A stretch of DNA of 64,000 nt from positions 3,787,001 through 3,851,000 of the forward strand of contig NC_134838.1 in NCBI RefSeq assembly GCF_965363235.1. Reading direction: 5' to 3'. Shown piece after piece: positions 11,741 through 22,800 of the stretch. The stretch's first letter is position 1, and every line of letters starts with the position of its first letter. A program made the translations under genes and the position numbers. This DNA is from Mytilus galloprovincialis. Lineage: Eukaryota; Mollusca; Bivalvia; Mytilida; Mytilidae. The notes beneath the pieces are model-generated. The model had not been told where the DNA came from, searched no databases, and saw only the letters and a program-made list of their open reading frames with translations.

Positions 11741-11847
11741 CAAAATACAAGAAACAATTATGTAAAAACGGAAAATAGAAATGTTTGCACATTAAAAAAA
11801 CAAGATTCTATGCATGCCATGCAAATCCACAGATATTAACAATGTCA

Positions 11848-12144
11848 CAATCATGTAAATAATAAAATCAAAAAATCTACAAAACATTTCAAAACTTTGA
11901 GTTTTTTAAATACTAAGGCTTTTCTATCTCAGGAATAGAGAAGCCTTAGTATTTAAAAAATTCAAAGTTTTGAAATGTTTTGTAGATTTTTATAAAATCA
12001 AAAAATCTACAAAACATTTCAAAACTTTGAGTTTTTTAAATACTAAGGCTTCTCTATCTCAGGAATAGAGAAGCCTTAGTATTTAAAAAATTCAAAGTTT
12101 TGAAATGTTTTGTAGATTTTTTGATTTTATTATTTACATGATTG
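11848..12144. repeat. Double palindrome (two tandem ~120-bp hairpins)
   Basis: The sequence reads A-A'-A-A'. Arm A runs from AAAATCAAAAAATCTAC to GAAGCCTTAGT and is followed by its near-perfect reverse complement around ATCTCAGGAATAGAGA; the whole hairpin is then repeated. The outermost arms extend to CAATCATGTAAATAATAAA and its complement, so the full 297 bp is itself palindromic. The arm matches the start of the GCGCGTCTGGCGT-family unit that follows at 12145. Confidence 0.9.
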
Positions 12145-12700
12145 TAAATTAAAGATTACCTTAGCTGTATTTGGCAAAACATTTCGAATTTTTGGTCCTA
12201 ATGCTCTTCAACTTCGTACTTTATTTGGCCTTTTTAACATTATTTGATTTGAGCGTCAGTGATGAGTCTTTTGTAGACGAAACGCGTGTCTGGCGTAAAT
12301 TTTAAATTTCATTCCTGGTTTCTATGATGAGTTTATTTACAACCACTGGGTCGATGCCACTGCTGGTGGAGATTTATGTCTTCGAGGGTATCACAAGCCC
12401 AGTAGTCAGCACTTTTGTGTTGACTTGAGTTATCACTGATATGTTCATAATTATAAATAAACAAAACTTTGAATTTTTAAAATACTAAGGCTTCTCTACC
12501 TCAGGAATAGATTACCTTAGCTGTATTTGGCAAAACTTTTGGGAATTTTTGGTCCTCATGCTCTTTAACTTCGTACTTTATTTGGCCTTTTTAACATTAT
12601 TTGATTCGAGCGTCACTGATGAGTCTTTTGTAGACGAAATGCGCGTCTGACGTAAATATAAAAATTCATTTTTGGTATATATGATGAGTTTATTTACTGA
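12145..12700 (+). repeat. GCGCGTCTGGCGT-family, two tandem copies
   Basis: Two units in the same direction, the second beginning near 12470 and truncated before the CACTGGGTCGATGCC part. Both carry GCTCTT(C/T)AACTTCGTAC and GTAGACGAAA..GCG.GTCTG. Confidence 0.8.
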
Positions 12701-14110
12701 GATTTTAATCTTTACTCCTAATGACACTGTTGAAGAAGTTTAGAGACAAACATATTTTCGTATCGGTCGACCAATTCATGATAGAGATCATAACACTTAT
12801 ATAGTGTTGTTTTCGGGTATGCTTCTGCTGGAATGGGAAGTTGATGATTAGAAAGTTAGACTAGATTATAGTGGTCAATATGTGTCAATATCGATAAATA
12901 GATCAAGATGTGAAAAAGACCTTCTAGTTGATGCAAATTCTTGAATCCCAATTTTAATATATGGGATGAAATGTGGACTATTTAGTGACAGGATATCATC
13001 AATATGTATCTGAGAGCGAATGTTAAAAACTTGGAAAGATGCTTTATCGTTTGTCTTTGAGAAGGTTCTGAATTAATTTTGTTTCGTACAAGTACTAAAA
13101 AAACAAGTCGACAATAGAGGTACACAATAAGATAATAAATATTATGATTGAATATTTTCGAGAAGATCTGTAGAATTTTGTTTTTGACTACATGTGAATG
13201 ACGCCACTGCTTGAATATATTTCGATATTTCTTATTTCTACCTTAAAGTGACCTGTTTAATTGCATTTACCTCCGCTATTTAGATAAAGGTTACACGATA
13301 CCGAATGACATACAGTTAAGGTATCCAGGATATAAACGCAAAAGTTTCATCGTCCTTTGTTTTGATATCACCAAAGGAAAATGCCAGATTTGCTGTGAAG
13401 TCCAATTTCTATTGTAAAACATTCAAAATAAAAAGATTCGTGCATATCAAATCAATGCTGTTACAGGCTTTGTCTTCTAGAACAACAACGTATTTTTCTA
13501 AGAGAAATAGTAAAGCATTAGTACCTCGGACTTCTTGAATGGGTTTTAAGAAAGTACTCATGGTACATGATAGTTTTCTAGCTTGCCTCGGAATGCATGA
13601 CCATGCTGCCAGCGAATATGCCATACGGTGACAAACAATTGGTTGTATCTTTGTCATTTAAACTCTGTGTGGTAACTGTTCCATTCTCAACTATGTCAGA
13701 TCTCCTTCTTTTCATTGTCATGTATCTGATTTAGGTTCATCTGGCTTACGCTTAAACGATTTTCTGTCCTATTCCTCAACTGTATATTCACCAGTAAACA
13801 TGCGCGGTTTTTTTTTCAATTAACAAGATTGAGAATTTGCTACAACTCTCTATGCTGTTCATTGTTTCTATAAAATGTCAAGGTCTTCGATTATAATATT
13901 ACCAGCGGGGTTGTACATTTATTGGAAGGGTGAACAACAAAAATCTGGAGGTTATTATTCTACATCCTTCAGGTCTCTTATATCCTCTTGTGGTTGAAAA
14001 TCTTAGATGCAATTGGTTTGGTGAAATGACATGAGTAGTTTAATCTTTAAAGTTATCAGGTATTGATAGCATCCAAACTTTTATTGGCGTGTTCTACTTT
14101 TTAAAAAAAA
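12700..14110. other. Intergenic stretch, no gene recognised
   Basis: An 82-codon open frame on the minus strand (13409-13657) has a more protein-like composition (MTKIQPIVCHRMAYSLAAWS...) than most frames here. It could be a remnant of a mobile-element protein or an exon, but I do not recognise it and see no splice support. Confidence 0.4.
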
Positions 14111-14465
14111 TATGAGTATCAAATCAAATCAAATCAAATATATTTTATTGTCAATTAAAGACGCCCATTACAGGCAGAATAATCACAAGTTAAATTTGGT
14201 ACAATGATTACAAAATGATTACAATTATTTGAGTACAATTAAATCAATGATTACAACGAAGAGAAAAGAAAGACACACTAATGTATATTTATAAAATGTA
14301 TCATGTTTCAACTTTGACAAATACAGTGAACCCAAAAAATATAGGAAACTGAATTTAAATATTCTGGTTTTTCCCCTGGTGCTTTTATGATCCTACAATA
14401 AGAAAGAAACTGTACAGATATCTAAATTATGCCTCTGTCTTTTTACAGTAAAATATATAAACTCA

Positions 14466-17400
14466 CTAAGTTTCTAATAGTTGTTTTCGAACAACATTTA
14501 AATTATTAATTAAATTGCTCACTTGATTAAAAATGTGGCTATCTTCATTGGACATTAGCCAAATAAATTGCGATTGATAATCTAAATTGTGAAAGTTTTT
14601 GTAACTTTTAACTATGTTGGAAATAATGGAAACTCTTTCACTTTCCAAAGATGAACATTTAAGTAAAAAATGGAGTTCATCTTCCACTTCTTTTTTACAA
14701 AGATTACAAGTTCTATCCATTGCCTGAAGTCCCCTGTATCTACCTCTCTCTATTTCTAAATCATGATTACTAATTCTGAATTTTGTCATCTGAATTCTCA
14801 GATTCCTATTACCTATAGCCAAATAAGGTTCAAAACATATATTTCTCTTAAAAAGTCTGTATGTTCTAAGTTTATTTCCAAATGACATATTTTTTCTGTC
14901 ATTGTTTAAAGATGAATACCATAACTTATTATACTTTAATTTAAGTTTGTTTAAAATAAATCTTTTCAAGTTTGATTTTATATTAAAAACTTGTGATAAA
15001 TCTATGTCTAAGTATTTTGGTAGTGAACTTATAGAATTAAACCAACTTTTCTTACTATGGTTTGATAAGGATTTTGATACAAGGAGAGCTTCAGACAATA
15101 ATTGGTCCTCTGTACTTGTTAAACGTGATAAGTATGAAAACATGTTAACTATAACTTCAATAAATAAAGGATATCTCCCTAGCTCACCTATCACTGCCAT
15201 ATTTGTGCTTCTCTTTCCTACTCCCAGTGAAAATTTACAGATTTTTAAATGAACTGATTCAGTTTGCAGTTCTTTACATAATTTTTCAAAATAACAATCT
15301 CCTTTTTCAGTTAACTTTTTTGAATCTAGAGCACCCCAAATTTCACTTCCATAAGTTAAAATTGGTTTTACTGTGTGGTCAAATATATGAAGTAAAGTTT
15401 TAATTTTGGGTTTATGACCTTTAAATATTTTATAAATTTTAAAAAGAGCTTTTAGTCCTCTTTTATATAGATCATGTTTAGCATCTGTAAAGCTTCCAGA
15501 GGCACTGAAGTTTATCCCTAAGTATGTATACTGTCTAGCTTTGTCAATAGGACAATTATTTAATTTAAAAGATGCATGATTTATTTTTCCTGTACAATTG
15601 AAAACCAAACTTTTTGTTTTCTTAAGGTTAATTTCTAATCCCCATTTATTACAGTACAGGCACAACTTATCTAAACTATTTTGTAAGCCTTCTGCAGTTT
15701 CAGATAGCAAAACTACATCATCAGCATATAATAAGCAGTTCAACTGAATTGAGTCAAGTTGAACTGGGTCACAGGTTTTATCAAATATTTCAGGGAGGTC
15801 ATTAATGAATAATTTAAAAAGGTTAGGGCTGAGATTATCCCCTTGGCGAACCCCTATATTAGATGAGAAGGAGTCTGTCATGTGAGATTTGCTAATTCTC
15901 ACATTCAACTCAGTCTTTTTATACATGCTTTTAATAACATTATAATATAAATCACTGATGCCATATTGTCTTAGTTTATAGAAGAGACCCATATGCCAAA
16001 CTGTATCAAATGCCTTTTTGAAATCGACAAAACAAGAAAAGAGAAGCTTAGGGCCCATTTGAGTATATTTTTCTATTAATGTTTTGAGAACAAACATATG
16101 GTCACTTGTTCTTTTTTTTCTTGCAAAAACCAATCTGTTCTTTACATATTATATTTCTCTTTGATAAAAAATTCTCTAGACTTATGTTTAATATTTTTGC
16201 AAATAGTTTTCCTAGTGCACTTCCAATGGTTATACCCCTGTAATTTGAGGGGTCATCAGTAGAACCACTTTTGAATATTGGCACTATAAATCCTTTTGCC
16301 CACATAGAAGGGAAGGAGCCAGTTAAAAGAATATGATTAAATAATTTTTTAAAACTTGTTAATAGAAATGACTGGCTACATTTTAGCATTTCATTTAGAA
16401 TCATGTCAAAGCCACTTGACTTCTTATTTTTTAATGTGTATATAGCTGTAATTACTTCTTTATCATTAATTTGGAAGTCAAGCTCTGAGAATATTTTTTC
16501 CTTTTCCAATTGCTTAAATCGATTAATAAAATTGTTATCGGTTGTATTAATTTTACTTTTATTTAGCTCTTTAAAATAATCAAACCATGTATTACATGGA
16601 ATGTCTGGAGATGTAGATTTGTTTGTATCTTTAGATAAATCCTTTAGTAAATTCCAGTATTTATTAGGGTTATTTTCATGAAGGTTGTCAAGCTCATCCA
16701 TTACACTTCGTCTAAATTCCTTTAATTTCTGTTTTCTAGTTTTTCTGTACAATTTTAATAGTGAAAAATAAGATGTCCTAACAATAGGATCTTTGCTAAA
16801 TTTTTTAAGGAGTTTTTCCTTACTATCTAATTGTCGTCTTAAGCCTGTAAGTGAAATATAAAACCAACTATGTTGTCTTATTTTATTTAAATGTTTTGGG
16901 TTTTTCTTTTTTGGGCGTTTTAGTTTAAGGGAGATGTCAGCTGCTTCTGTTATGATGGAATTTAAATCTGAAACAAAATTATCAATATTATCATAAACAT
17001 TATCATTAACTTCTTTTATTTTATTTTGTATTTTATTTGATGATAAGGCAGTTTGAAATTCTTGAGGTGAAGTTTCATCCCATATATAAGTTGATGGGGG
17101 GATTTGTGTCTTATCATCAACATTATTCTTAATTTTACAATCTATTTTTAGCATTACTGAAATTTGGCAGTGATCTGAAAGCTCGCCCAAAAATTTATGC
17201 ACTTTAAAAAATAAGATATTTTCCATTAGGTTCTCAGAAGCTATAAAATAGTCAACAACACTGCTACCATTTGGTGTATAACAAGTGAGTTGGCCACTAA
17301 AGTCACCAGGGGTACGACCATTTAATATTCTCAATCCAGATTGAATACAAATCTCATTTAAACTTTTGCCACGTGTGGACAATACCTCATCCATACTGTA

Positions 17401-18033
17401 ACGTACAGGAAGGTTAAGATCTGGAGAAATTTTATCAAAAACTGGTATATTATCAAGTGATTCATCATTATTTATAAAGTCTAAGACCTGGGTACCAGTT
17501 CTAGCATTTAGGTCCCCTGCTAATAGAATTTTTCCAGTATCAGAGTATTTGGAAATGTCTTTCTCAATAAGGTCAAAAATATCTTCTCGTAAAGATTTTG
17601 TATATGAAGAGTTTTCTGGAGGATTATAGATATAACAAATAAAAATATCATCTTTCAATCCAAAAAAGTTACTGCACAATTGCAGCCATATCTAATCATT
17701 ATTTACATGTTCCAAAAATTTTACACCTGGTCGTAACTCTGATTTAACAAATATTGAGATTCCTCCTGAACGTTTATAAGTGCCTTTAGATTTAGGTCTA
17801 GTAAGATGAACTGGTGTAAAGCCATCAAGTGAAAGGGATTCTTCTAGAGAACAATGAGTTTCAATTAAACAAATAATATCTTTATGACATATTTCATTCA
17901 CAAATCTTGGGTCACTGTATTTGTCAAAGCCCTTGTTTTTATGACCATTTATATTCCAACAACCAATGTGTAATTGTGATTTTTTTGCTATTTTTAAACA
18001 CATTTGAGTCAATATGAATAATGAACAAAACAA
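14466..18033 (-). pseudogene. LINE ORF2: AP endonuclease, reverse transcriptase, C-terminal zinc knuckle (broken)
   Basis: The enzyme nicks target DNA and copies the element RNA into it. The segment 17692-18033 (first ATG at 18003) has the APE start CWNINGH and the catalytic-glutamate block IETHC. The segment 16102-17691 continues with GDLNARTG and the LSDH block, then a basic linker and the first RT blocks (NYRGITIGSALGKLFAKIL). The segment 14466-16133 holds RT motif A (FVDFKKAFDTVW), motif B (RQGDNLSPNLF) and motif C (YADD), with a C-terminal C-x2-C...H...C knuckle (CNLCKKEVEDELHFLLKC). There are two lesions: a TAG stop at 17692-17694 with the frame continuing unchanged, and a one-base frame change in an eight-A run near 16108-16115. 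As it stands it cannot make a full protein. The few lesions suggest a fairly recent insertion. Confidence 0.88.
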
Positions 18034-18645
18034 AATGGAACAGAACCTGTGACATATAAACTATTTGTTTTACATATACTTGCATAATAATTGAATAATG
18101 AAAAATAAGACTACATACCAATCCCTGGTATGCATGGTATAAGGGAGATAATCTGAGTTTAGAAACTATAGCTTATCATGTTTCTATATATAAAAAAAAT
18201 TATAATAATAACAAGGAAAAGAAACACTCCCTACCATCACTTGGTTCTTATTTTCATGGATAATAATCTTAATGTTTCTGATAAAAATATAGAAGAAACA
18301 GTTTTCACTAACTTTTTAAACTAATTTTACATACAGTATTTTTGTTTAAATAAATTGCCATGACAAATAAGTTTTCAAATTTTCATAACAATACAATACA
18401 TGTACAAAAGTGCAATTTATATGTAAATATATATATATAATCAGCATAGATGTAATTTTTCTAATAAAATCATACATTTTTTTTTTTTTTTTACCTTTAT
18501 ACTTGTAAGATTTATTGGTACCCAAAATGTCCAAATATTATAACCCACAACACTAAACTCAATATTCAAGGATTCTTTTTACTTAAATTATCAATATGAT
18601 AGATAAAATCATAAAGTCCTAAATTTAGGAAACATTCATGTATAA
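18034..18645 (-). other. Spacer between LINE ORF1 and ORF2
   Basis: AT-rich, with a T-run at 18479-18492; no further open frame. It belongs to the LINE. Confidence 0.6.
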
Positions 18646-20436
18646 TTACCATTTCCTATGAAAGTCATTCATTTGAGGGGGATACATCATTTGGTTATAA
18701 TTATATCCTGGTCCCCACGGATACATGAAAAAGGGGGACATAGGTGATTGGTCATTAGCTTTCTGAGATGGACTATGAGTTTGGTTTGAGAATGACCGTT
18801 CATGTCTGTTTTGCTTAGGCCCTCTTTCAGGTTTTGAAGCCTGTTGCCTCATTTTAAGTGTTTCAGTAACCTGGAGAATATTCTTCATATGAAACTTAAT
18901 GCCAGCTACAAATACACTGACACCTTGATTTGATAAGTGTAAACCATCTACTCCATAAAATTTCTTAATTGGTACATTACCACTACTTAATCTAGAATTA
19001 TTACTAATTGTAACATATACATGTTTAAGGAACTTGTACTGTAATAATATATTACATTCTTCAATTTTATTATTTAATGCCTTGTCTTGTATTGTAAGGA
19101 AAGGTAAAGATATTATAATTTTTGCAAACTGACAATGTCTGCGTAGTGCATCTATTAACTCTTCTGTTTTTTGAACGCATTCTTCAACTGTATCATCTCG
19201 AATATTGTTTGTGAAGACATGCAGCAGAATGCACTCGTAGTCAGTATCTAATTCCTCTATTTTGTCCATCATTCCTTCACATGAGTGTTCAATATATTTG
19301 TGAACTAAGCAATTTTGGATAAAATTGCCTGTTCTAATGCGTTTTACATGTGAATTACCAATCAACAGGGCTTTTCGCGAACTAGTGTCTCGTTCAGTTA
19401 CTGCATCAGTGTCACTGTTTTTATCATCTGATAGTTGTGTAAAGCGGTTGGAAGTCTCAAGTTCAAAGTGCTGAGATTGCTGATTCGCCAATTGTAGTGA
19501 TTCTTCTGTATTGGACTTTTGAAGTTGTGAAGAAATCTGGTTTATGTTCTTCGTGATGTTAAAGTTTGCCGTAACACTTTTTTCAATTGATTTGTAAGTC
19601 TGTTCTAAATTTTTATTTATGCTTTCTAGTTCAGTGCTCATGTTTTCTAATTTGGTTGCCAATATTTCAAAGACTGGGGCTTGAATGGTATTTTCAAGCG
19701 ATGAAATTTTCTCCTGTAATGGTTTTAGGTGATTAATAACTGTTACTTTGTCTTTTTTAATTTGTTCACTGATCTTTGTTACTTCTTCAGATGTACATCT
19801 TGTAGAGATCAAGTCTTTACTCTCGTGCATTTCTTGTGTCAAATCTTCCAACTTTTTTTCTACACCTTCAATTGATTTAGAGTTTGATTTTGTGATTTGA
19901 AGTTCATGTTGCAAGTTGTTGATTTTCTCATCTTGATTTGATTGATTGAGTGATGTTATTGCTTGCACTACACTGTTTTCTATTCGAGAAACAATTTCAA
20001 GGGTCTTGTTACTCAAGTTTGGGTTATCGGATGGTTCTACTGCTCCTTTGTTTGTCCATTTTTCATAGAAAGAAGTCGTTACATTAGAACAAGTCTCACA
20101 AGTATATCTACGGGAGGTATGGACTAGTAAGTAAAGTTGGTAGACAGGGAGCTTTGTACAAACATAATGTGTCCATCCCTGGCACCTATTACACTGCATC
20201 ATATGTTCACTAGTTTCATACTTGCAGGATTGGGTACATGTAGTTTTGTTAGATGTAGCTTTCTGTTTTGATTCAACTTTAGGGTCATTGTTATTGGACT
20301 GTTGTTGTGTCTCGTCAGAATTTACTTGAGACTGCATATCAGTGGTACATGTATCAGTGTTTGAGGATAACTGTTCAATTTGTTTTACTGCAGTTTCGTT
20401 TTCGTCATTAATAGAAGGATCACTAGTACTACACAT
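18646..20436 (-). CDS. LINE ORF1: PHD finger, coiled coil, SGNH esterase-like protein
   Basis: This intact frame gives 596 residues from the first ATG (20436); the frame is open further upstream to 20454 with a TTG and into the flank. An acidic, Gln/Ser-rich N-terminus precedes a C4HC3 PHD-type zinc finger (in 602-residue numbering from 20454: C73, C77, C88, C91, H96, C99, C119, C122). A long coiled-coil region covers about 150-330. An SGNH-hydrolase-like domain (about 361-525) follows, with IGNSHV (368-369 S-H), N416 and the GVDGLHL block carrying D503 and H506. The tail is rich in Pro, Gln and aromatic residues. ORF1 proteins of CR1/L2-type LINEs combine these modules and bind element RNA. 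The block-I serine of typical esterases appears as G-N-S-H. The short distance from the element's 5' end may mean slight 5' truncation. Confidence 0.85.
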   Translation of the reverse strand: MCSTSDPSINDENETAVKQIEQLSSNTDTCTTDMQSQVNSDETQQQSNNNDPKVESKQKATSNKTTCTQSCKYETSEHMMQCNRCQGWTHYVCTKLPVYQLYLLVHTSRRYTCETCSNVTTSFYEKWTNKGAVEPSDNPNLSNKTLEIVSRIENSVVQAITSLNQSNQDEKINNLQHELQITKSNSKSIEGVEKKLEDLTQEMHESKDLISTRCTSEEVTKISEQIKKDKVTVINHLKPLQEKISSLENTIQAPVFEILATKLENMSTELESINKNLEQTYKSIEKSVTANFNITKNINQISSQLQKSNTEESLQLANQQSQHFELETSNRFTQLSDDKNSDTDAVTERDTSSRKALLIGNSHVKRIRTGNFIQNCLVHKYIEHSCEGMMDKIEELDTDYECILLHVFTNNIRDDTVEECVQKTEELIDALRRHCQFAKIIISLPFLTIQDKALNNKIEECNILLQYKFLKHVYVTISNNSRLSSGNVPIKKFYGVDGLHLSNQGVSVFVAGIKFHMKNILQVTETLKMRQQASKPERGPKQNRHERSFSNQTHSPSQKANDQSPMSPFFMYPWGPGYNYNQMMYPPQMNDFHRKW

Positions 20437-20474
20437 GTTGGAGTCTTCTTCCAATATTGATAAATCAAGAGTAT

Positions 20475-20525
20475 GAGTTATGACTATTGAACAATGTTAT
20501 ACTACTGTTGCCTTTATTATCATCT
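20475..20525 (+). repeat. Piece of the CACTTCAGTGTTC-family repeat flanking the LINE
   Basis: The words GTTATGACTATTGAACA and TATACTACTGTTGCCTTTAT match the end of the copy at 11690-11730, marking the pre-insertion sequence at the LINE 5' junction. Confidence 0.6.
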
Positions 20526-20604
20526 TTCAAGGTAGTTGTCATTGTTTGATAGAGACCTAGTAGATGGCAATGTCAATAACTATTGCCACCAGTTTGTATA
20601 AAAA

Positions 20605-21270
20605 AGAAGATGTGGTATTATTGCCAATGAGACAACTATCCACAAAAGACCAAAATGACATAAACATTAACAACTATAGGTCACCGTACGGCCTTTAACA
20701 ATGAGCAAAGCCCATACCGCATAGTCAGCTATAAAAGGCCCCGATAAGACAATGTAAAACAATTCAAATGAGAAAACTAACGGCCTTATTTATGTAAAAA
20801 AAGAACGAAAAACAAACATGTAACACATAAACAAACGAAAACCACTGAATTACAGGCTCCTGACTTGGGACAGGCACATACATAAATAATGTGGCGGGGT
20901 TAAACATGTTAGCGGGATCCCAACCCTCCCCTAACCTGGGACAGTGGTATAACAGTACAACATAAGAACGAACTATAAAAATCAATTGAAAATGGCTTAA
21001 CTCATCAGATGGACAAATATACAAGTGGACGTGGCCCGGTACTTATACATCCCGACACAAAAAGACACAATGAACAGATCTGAGAGTACTCGCAGTTATC
21101 TGACAGCTAGTTCAAAGCCACTAACAACTAATAAAAAAAATGCAACTAAGACTAAACTATTAATCCGTACACATCCAACATCCCATGGATTTAGTGTAAA
21201 GAAGTCATCGATAGCCAGAGAAATACATGACCTTGCGCAATGCCAAGTTACAGGTATCGACAGATTGTAG
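20605..21270 (+). repeat. Long copy of the GATGTGGTATGA dispersed family
   Basis: Starts AAGAAGATGTGGTATTATTG and continues through CCAATGAGACAACTATCC, AACAACTATAGGTCACCGTA, AAAGCCCATACCGCATAG and GTTAGCGGGATCCCAACC to GATCTGAGAGTACTCGCAG. Shorter copies in the window share only the first ~140-200 bp. I know this as an abundant repeat in mussels; its superfamily is not evident. Short open frames on both strands are incidental. Confidence 0.75.
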
Positions 21271-21299
21271 ATCCATGAATATGTATATGCATATAGCAT

Positions 21300-21780
21300 A
21301 CTAGTAATATTTAGTTAGCTTTTAATTTACTGATAACACAATCAATATTTATACCAATAAAACCAATATTTAATGATCTAATTACAGTGTTGAATAGGTA
21401 ACCTTTTAGAATAAGTTTATTTAAAGAAGCGACAAGTTTACATGGATCATTTCTAAATTTCAGGGCACGATTAACAACATTTCCGTAAAAATGAGGATGT
21501 GCTATCCCGTTTGAAATAAGTTTTCTACAGGTACAACCAAACTTCAAAAGTGTACTTGTTTTAATAACGGAAATGTGTCTGACCTGTTAAAAAGTGAATT
21601 TTATTTTAATACCGGTTTATGAAACAGTTCAGGATCAGTATGGGGAATTTCCAAAGGCTTTTAAACAGTATATACAAATATTCCATAGACAATGTGTAAA
21701 TTGGTAGTCTTTAATAGTTTTGATGACAGGTACTCCTACTTTGACACCTATAGCACTAAACATTGAGTGGCGAATTATGA
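21300..21780. other. Intergenic stretch, no gene seen
   Basis: A 78-codon minus frame at 21311-21547 has no recognisable motif, but the flanking DNA is retroelement debris, so it may be an old Penelope-like remnant. Confidence 0.4.
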
Positions 21781-22240
21781 TCGCATGTGCTCTGGAAGGA
21801 TAAGAAGATCCTGCTCAACATGTGGAGCCGTCGTATTGCTCGTGTAAGAATAACCTCGTTAGTGGAAATGAGGGCAGGATTGTGGTTACGACGATTGGAC
21901 CATGTGCATCGTCATTTGTGAAACTGGTGTTTGTAAAATTGACGAAAAGTGTAATTTCAACTTCATCACTTGGAACTTTTGTTCTAATAGCTTTCTTGTG
22001 CATAACGATCAAACCTCTATCAAAAATATCATGATGGGGAAATACAAGCCATGGAATATCGTATCAATTTGTATCCATGCAGGCGCTGCTAGAATGTTGA
22101 AATGGGAAGTTCACAATTGGAAAACTGAAACCCATCTCTTTTGCCGCAAATTTTTACTTCTAATAAACCGTAACTATATACATGAAAGAAATATTTCAAT
22201 GAGTCTTCCTAACTGTAACTTACAATATGATCTAAGATAA
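21780..22240 (-). pseudogene. Penelope-like element 3' fragment
   Basis: The words CCATGGAATATCGTATCAA, CAGGCGCTGCTAGAATG and TTTGCCGCAAA (plus strand) parallel 22800-22925, which is coding for the C-terminal part of the RT at 22795-23797. The segment continues into GTGGAGCCGTCGTATTGC, comparable with 4937-4955. On the minus strand it gives VMHKKAIRTKVPSDEVEI and similar, interrupted by stops. It is a second, truncated copy lying just downstream of the first. Confidence 0.6.
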
Positions 22241-22597
22241 CTATATGATAATTTACAATTCCCAAGTTTGATGAATTATGTTAAATACAAAAATCAATTT
22301 TGATTTTAAGGAACAAAATTAATGAAATCATTTATATTGTTTTAAGAACAAAGATACAGACATCATTAATCTAATTCATAATCTTTTAATACAAGTGTCA
22401 AAACAAAAAGATGCACTATTGAATAATTGACAGTTAAAGTGCTGTCACCTTTATTGTATTTTTATTATTGCATGCAATTTTTGTGTTCCAAGTGGAATCT
22501 ATATTGCTGGGTTCTATTCACCAGGCGTGTATATTTTATGCAGATCTTTTACAAAATCCATGTATAAATGTTCAATGTTTAAATCAAATCAATCATT
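22240..22597. other. Spacer between two Penelope-like fragments
   Basis: AT-rich; nothing recognised. Confidence 0.45.
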
Positions 22598-22800
22598 CAA
22601 GAAGAGGGACGAAAGATACCAGAGGGACAGTCAAACTCATAGATTGATAATAAACTGACAACGCCATGGCTAAAAATAAAAAGACAAATAGACAAATAAG
22701 AGTGCAGACAACACAACATAGAAAACCAAAGACAAATCAACACGAACCCCATCAAAAACTGGGGAGGGTCTCTGGTGCTCCGGAAGGGTAAGCAAGCCCG
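22598..22800 (+). repeat. GAGGGACGAAAGATAC block adjoining the Penelope-like fragment
   Basis: Begins AGAGGGACGAAAGATACC and runs through GGGACAGTCAAACTCATAG, GACAACGCCATGGCTAAAAA and CTCCGGAAGGGTAAGCAAG, then joins directly to the RT tail at about 22797. Shorter versions are at 2095 and 4600. Confidence 0.7.

Larger units (their letters stand above)
14118..20471 (-). mobile_element. Near full-length APE-type non-LTR retrotransposon (LINE)
   Basis: On the minus strand the order is a short 5' end, ORF1 (18646-20436), an ~610-bp spacer, ORF2 (14466-18003 or 18033), a 3' UTR and a 3' tail of about four TTTGA-type pentamers at 14118-14139. The heptamer TATGAGT flanks it at 14111-14117 and 20472-20478, a plausible target-site duplication. 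The right flank continues as a known dispersed repeat, consistent with insertion there. ORF1 with PHD finger plus SGNH esterase-like domain points to the CR1/L2-like group, but clade assignment needs a tree. The copy is damaged only by one stop and one frameshift in ORF2. Confidence 0.85.

Noticed and set aside
14902-15403. Plus-strand open frames of 66-116 codons
   Set aside because: They are antisense shadows of the LINE reverse transcriptase.
21025-21299. 81- and 67-codon frames on opposite strands
   Set aside because: Both lie in the long GATGTGGTATGA-family repeat and overlap each other.
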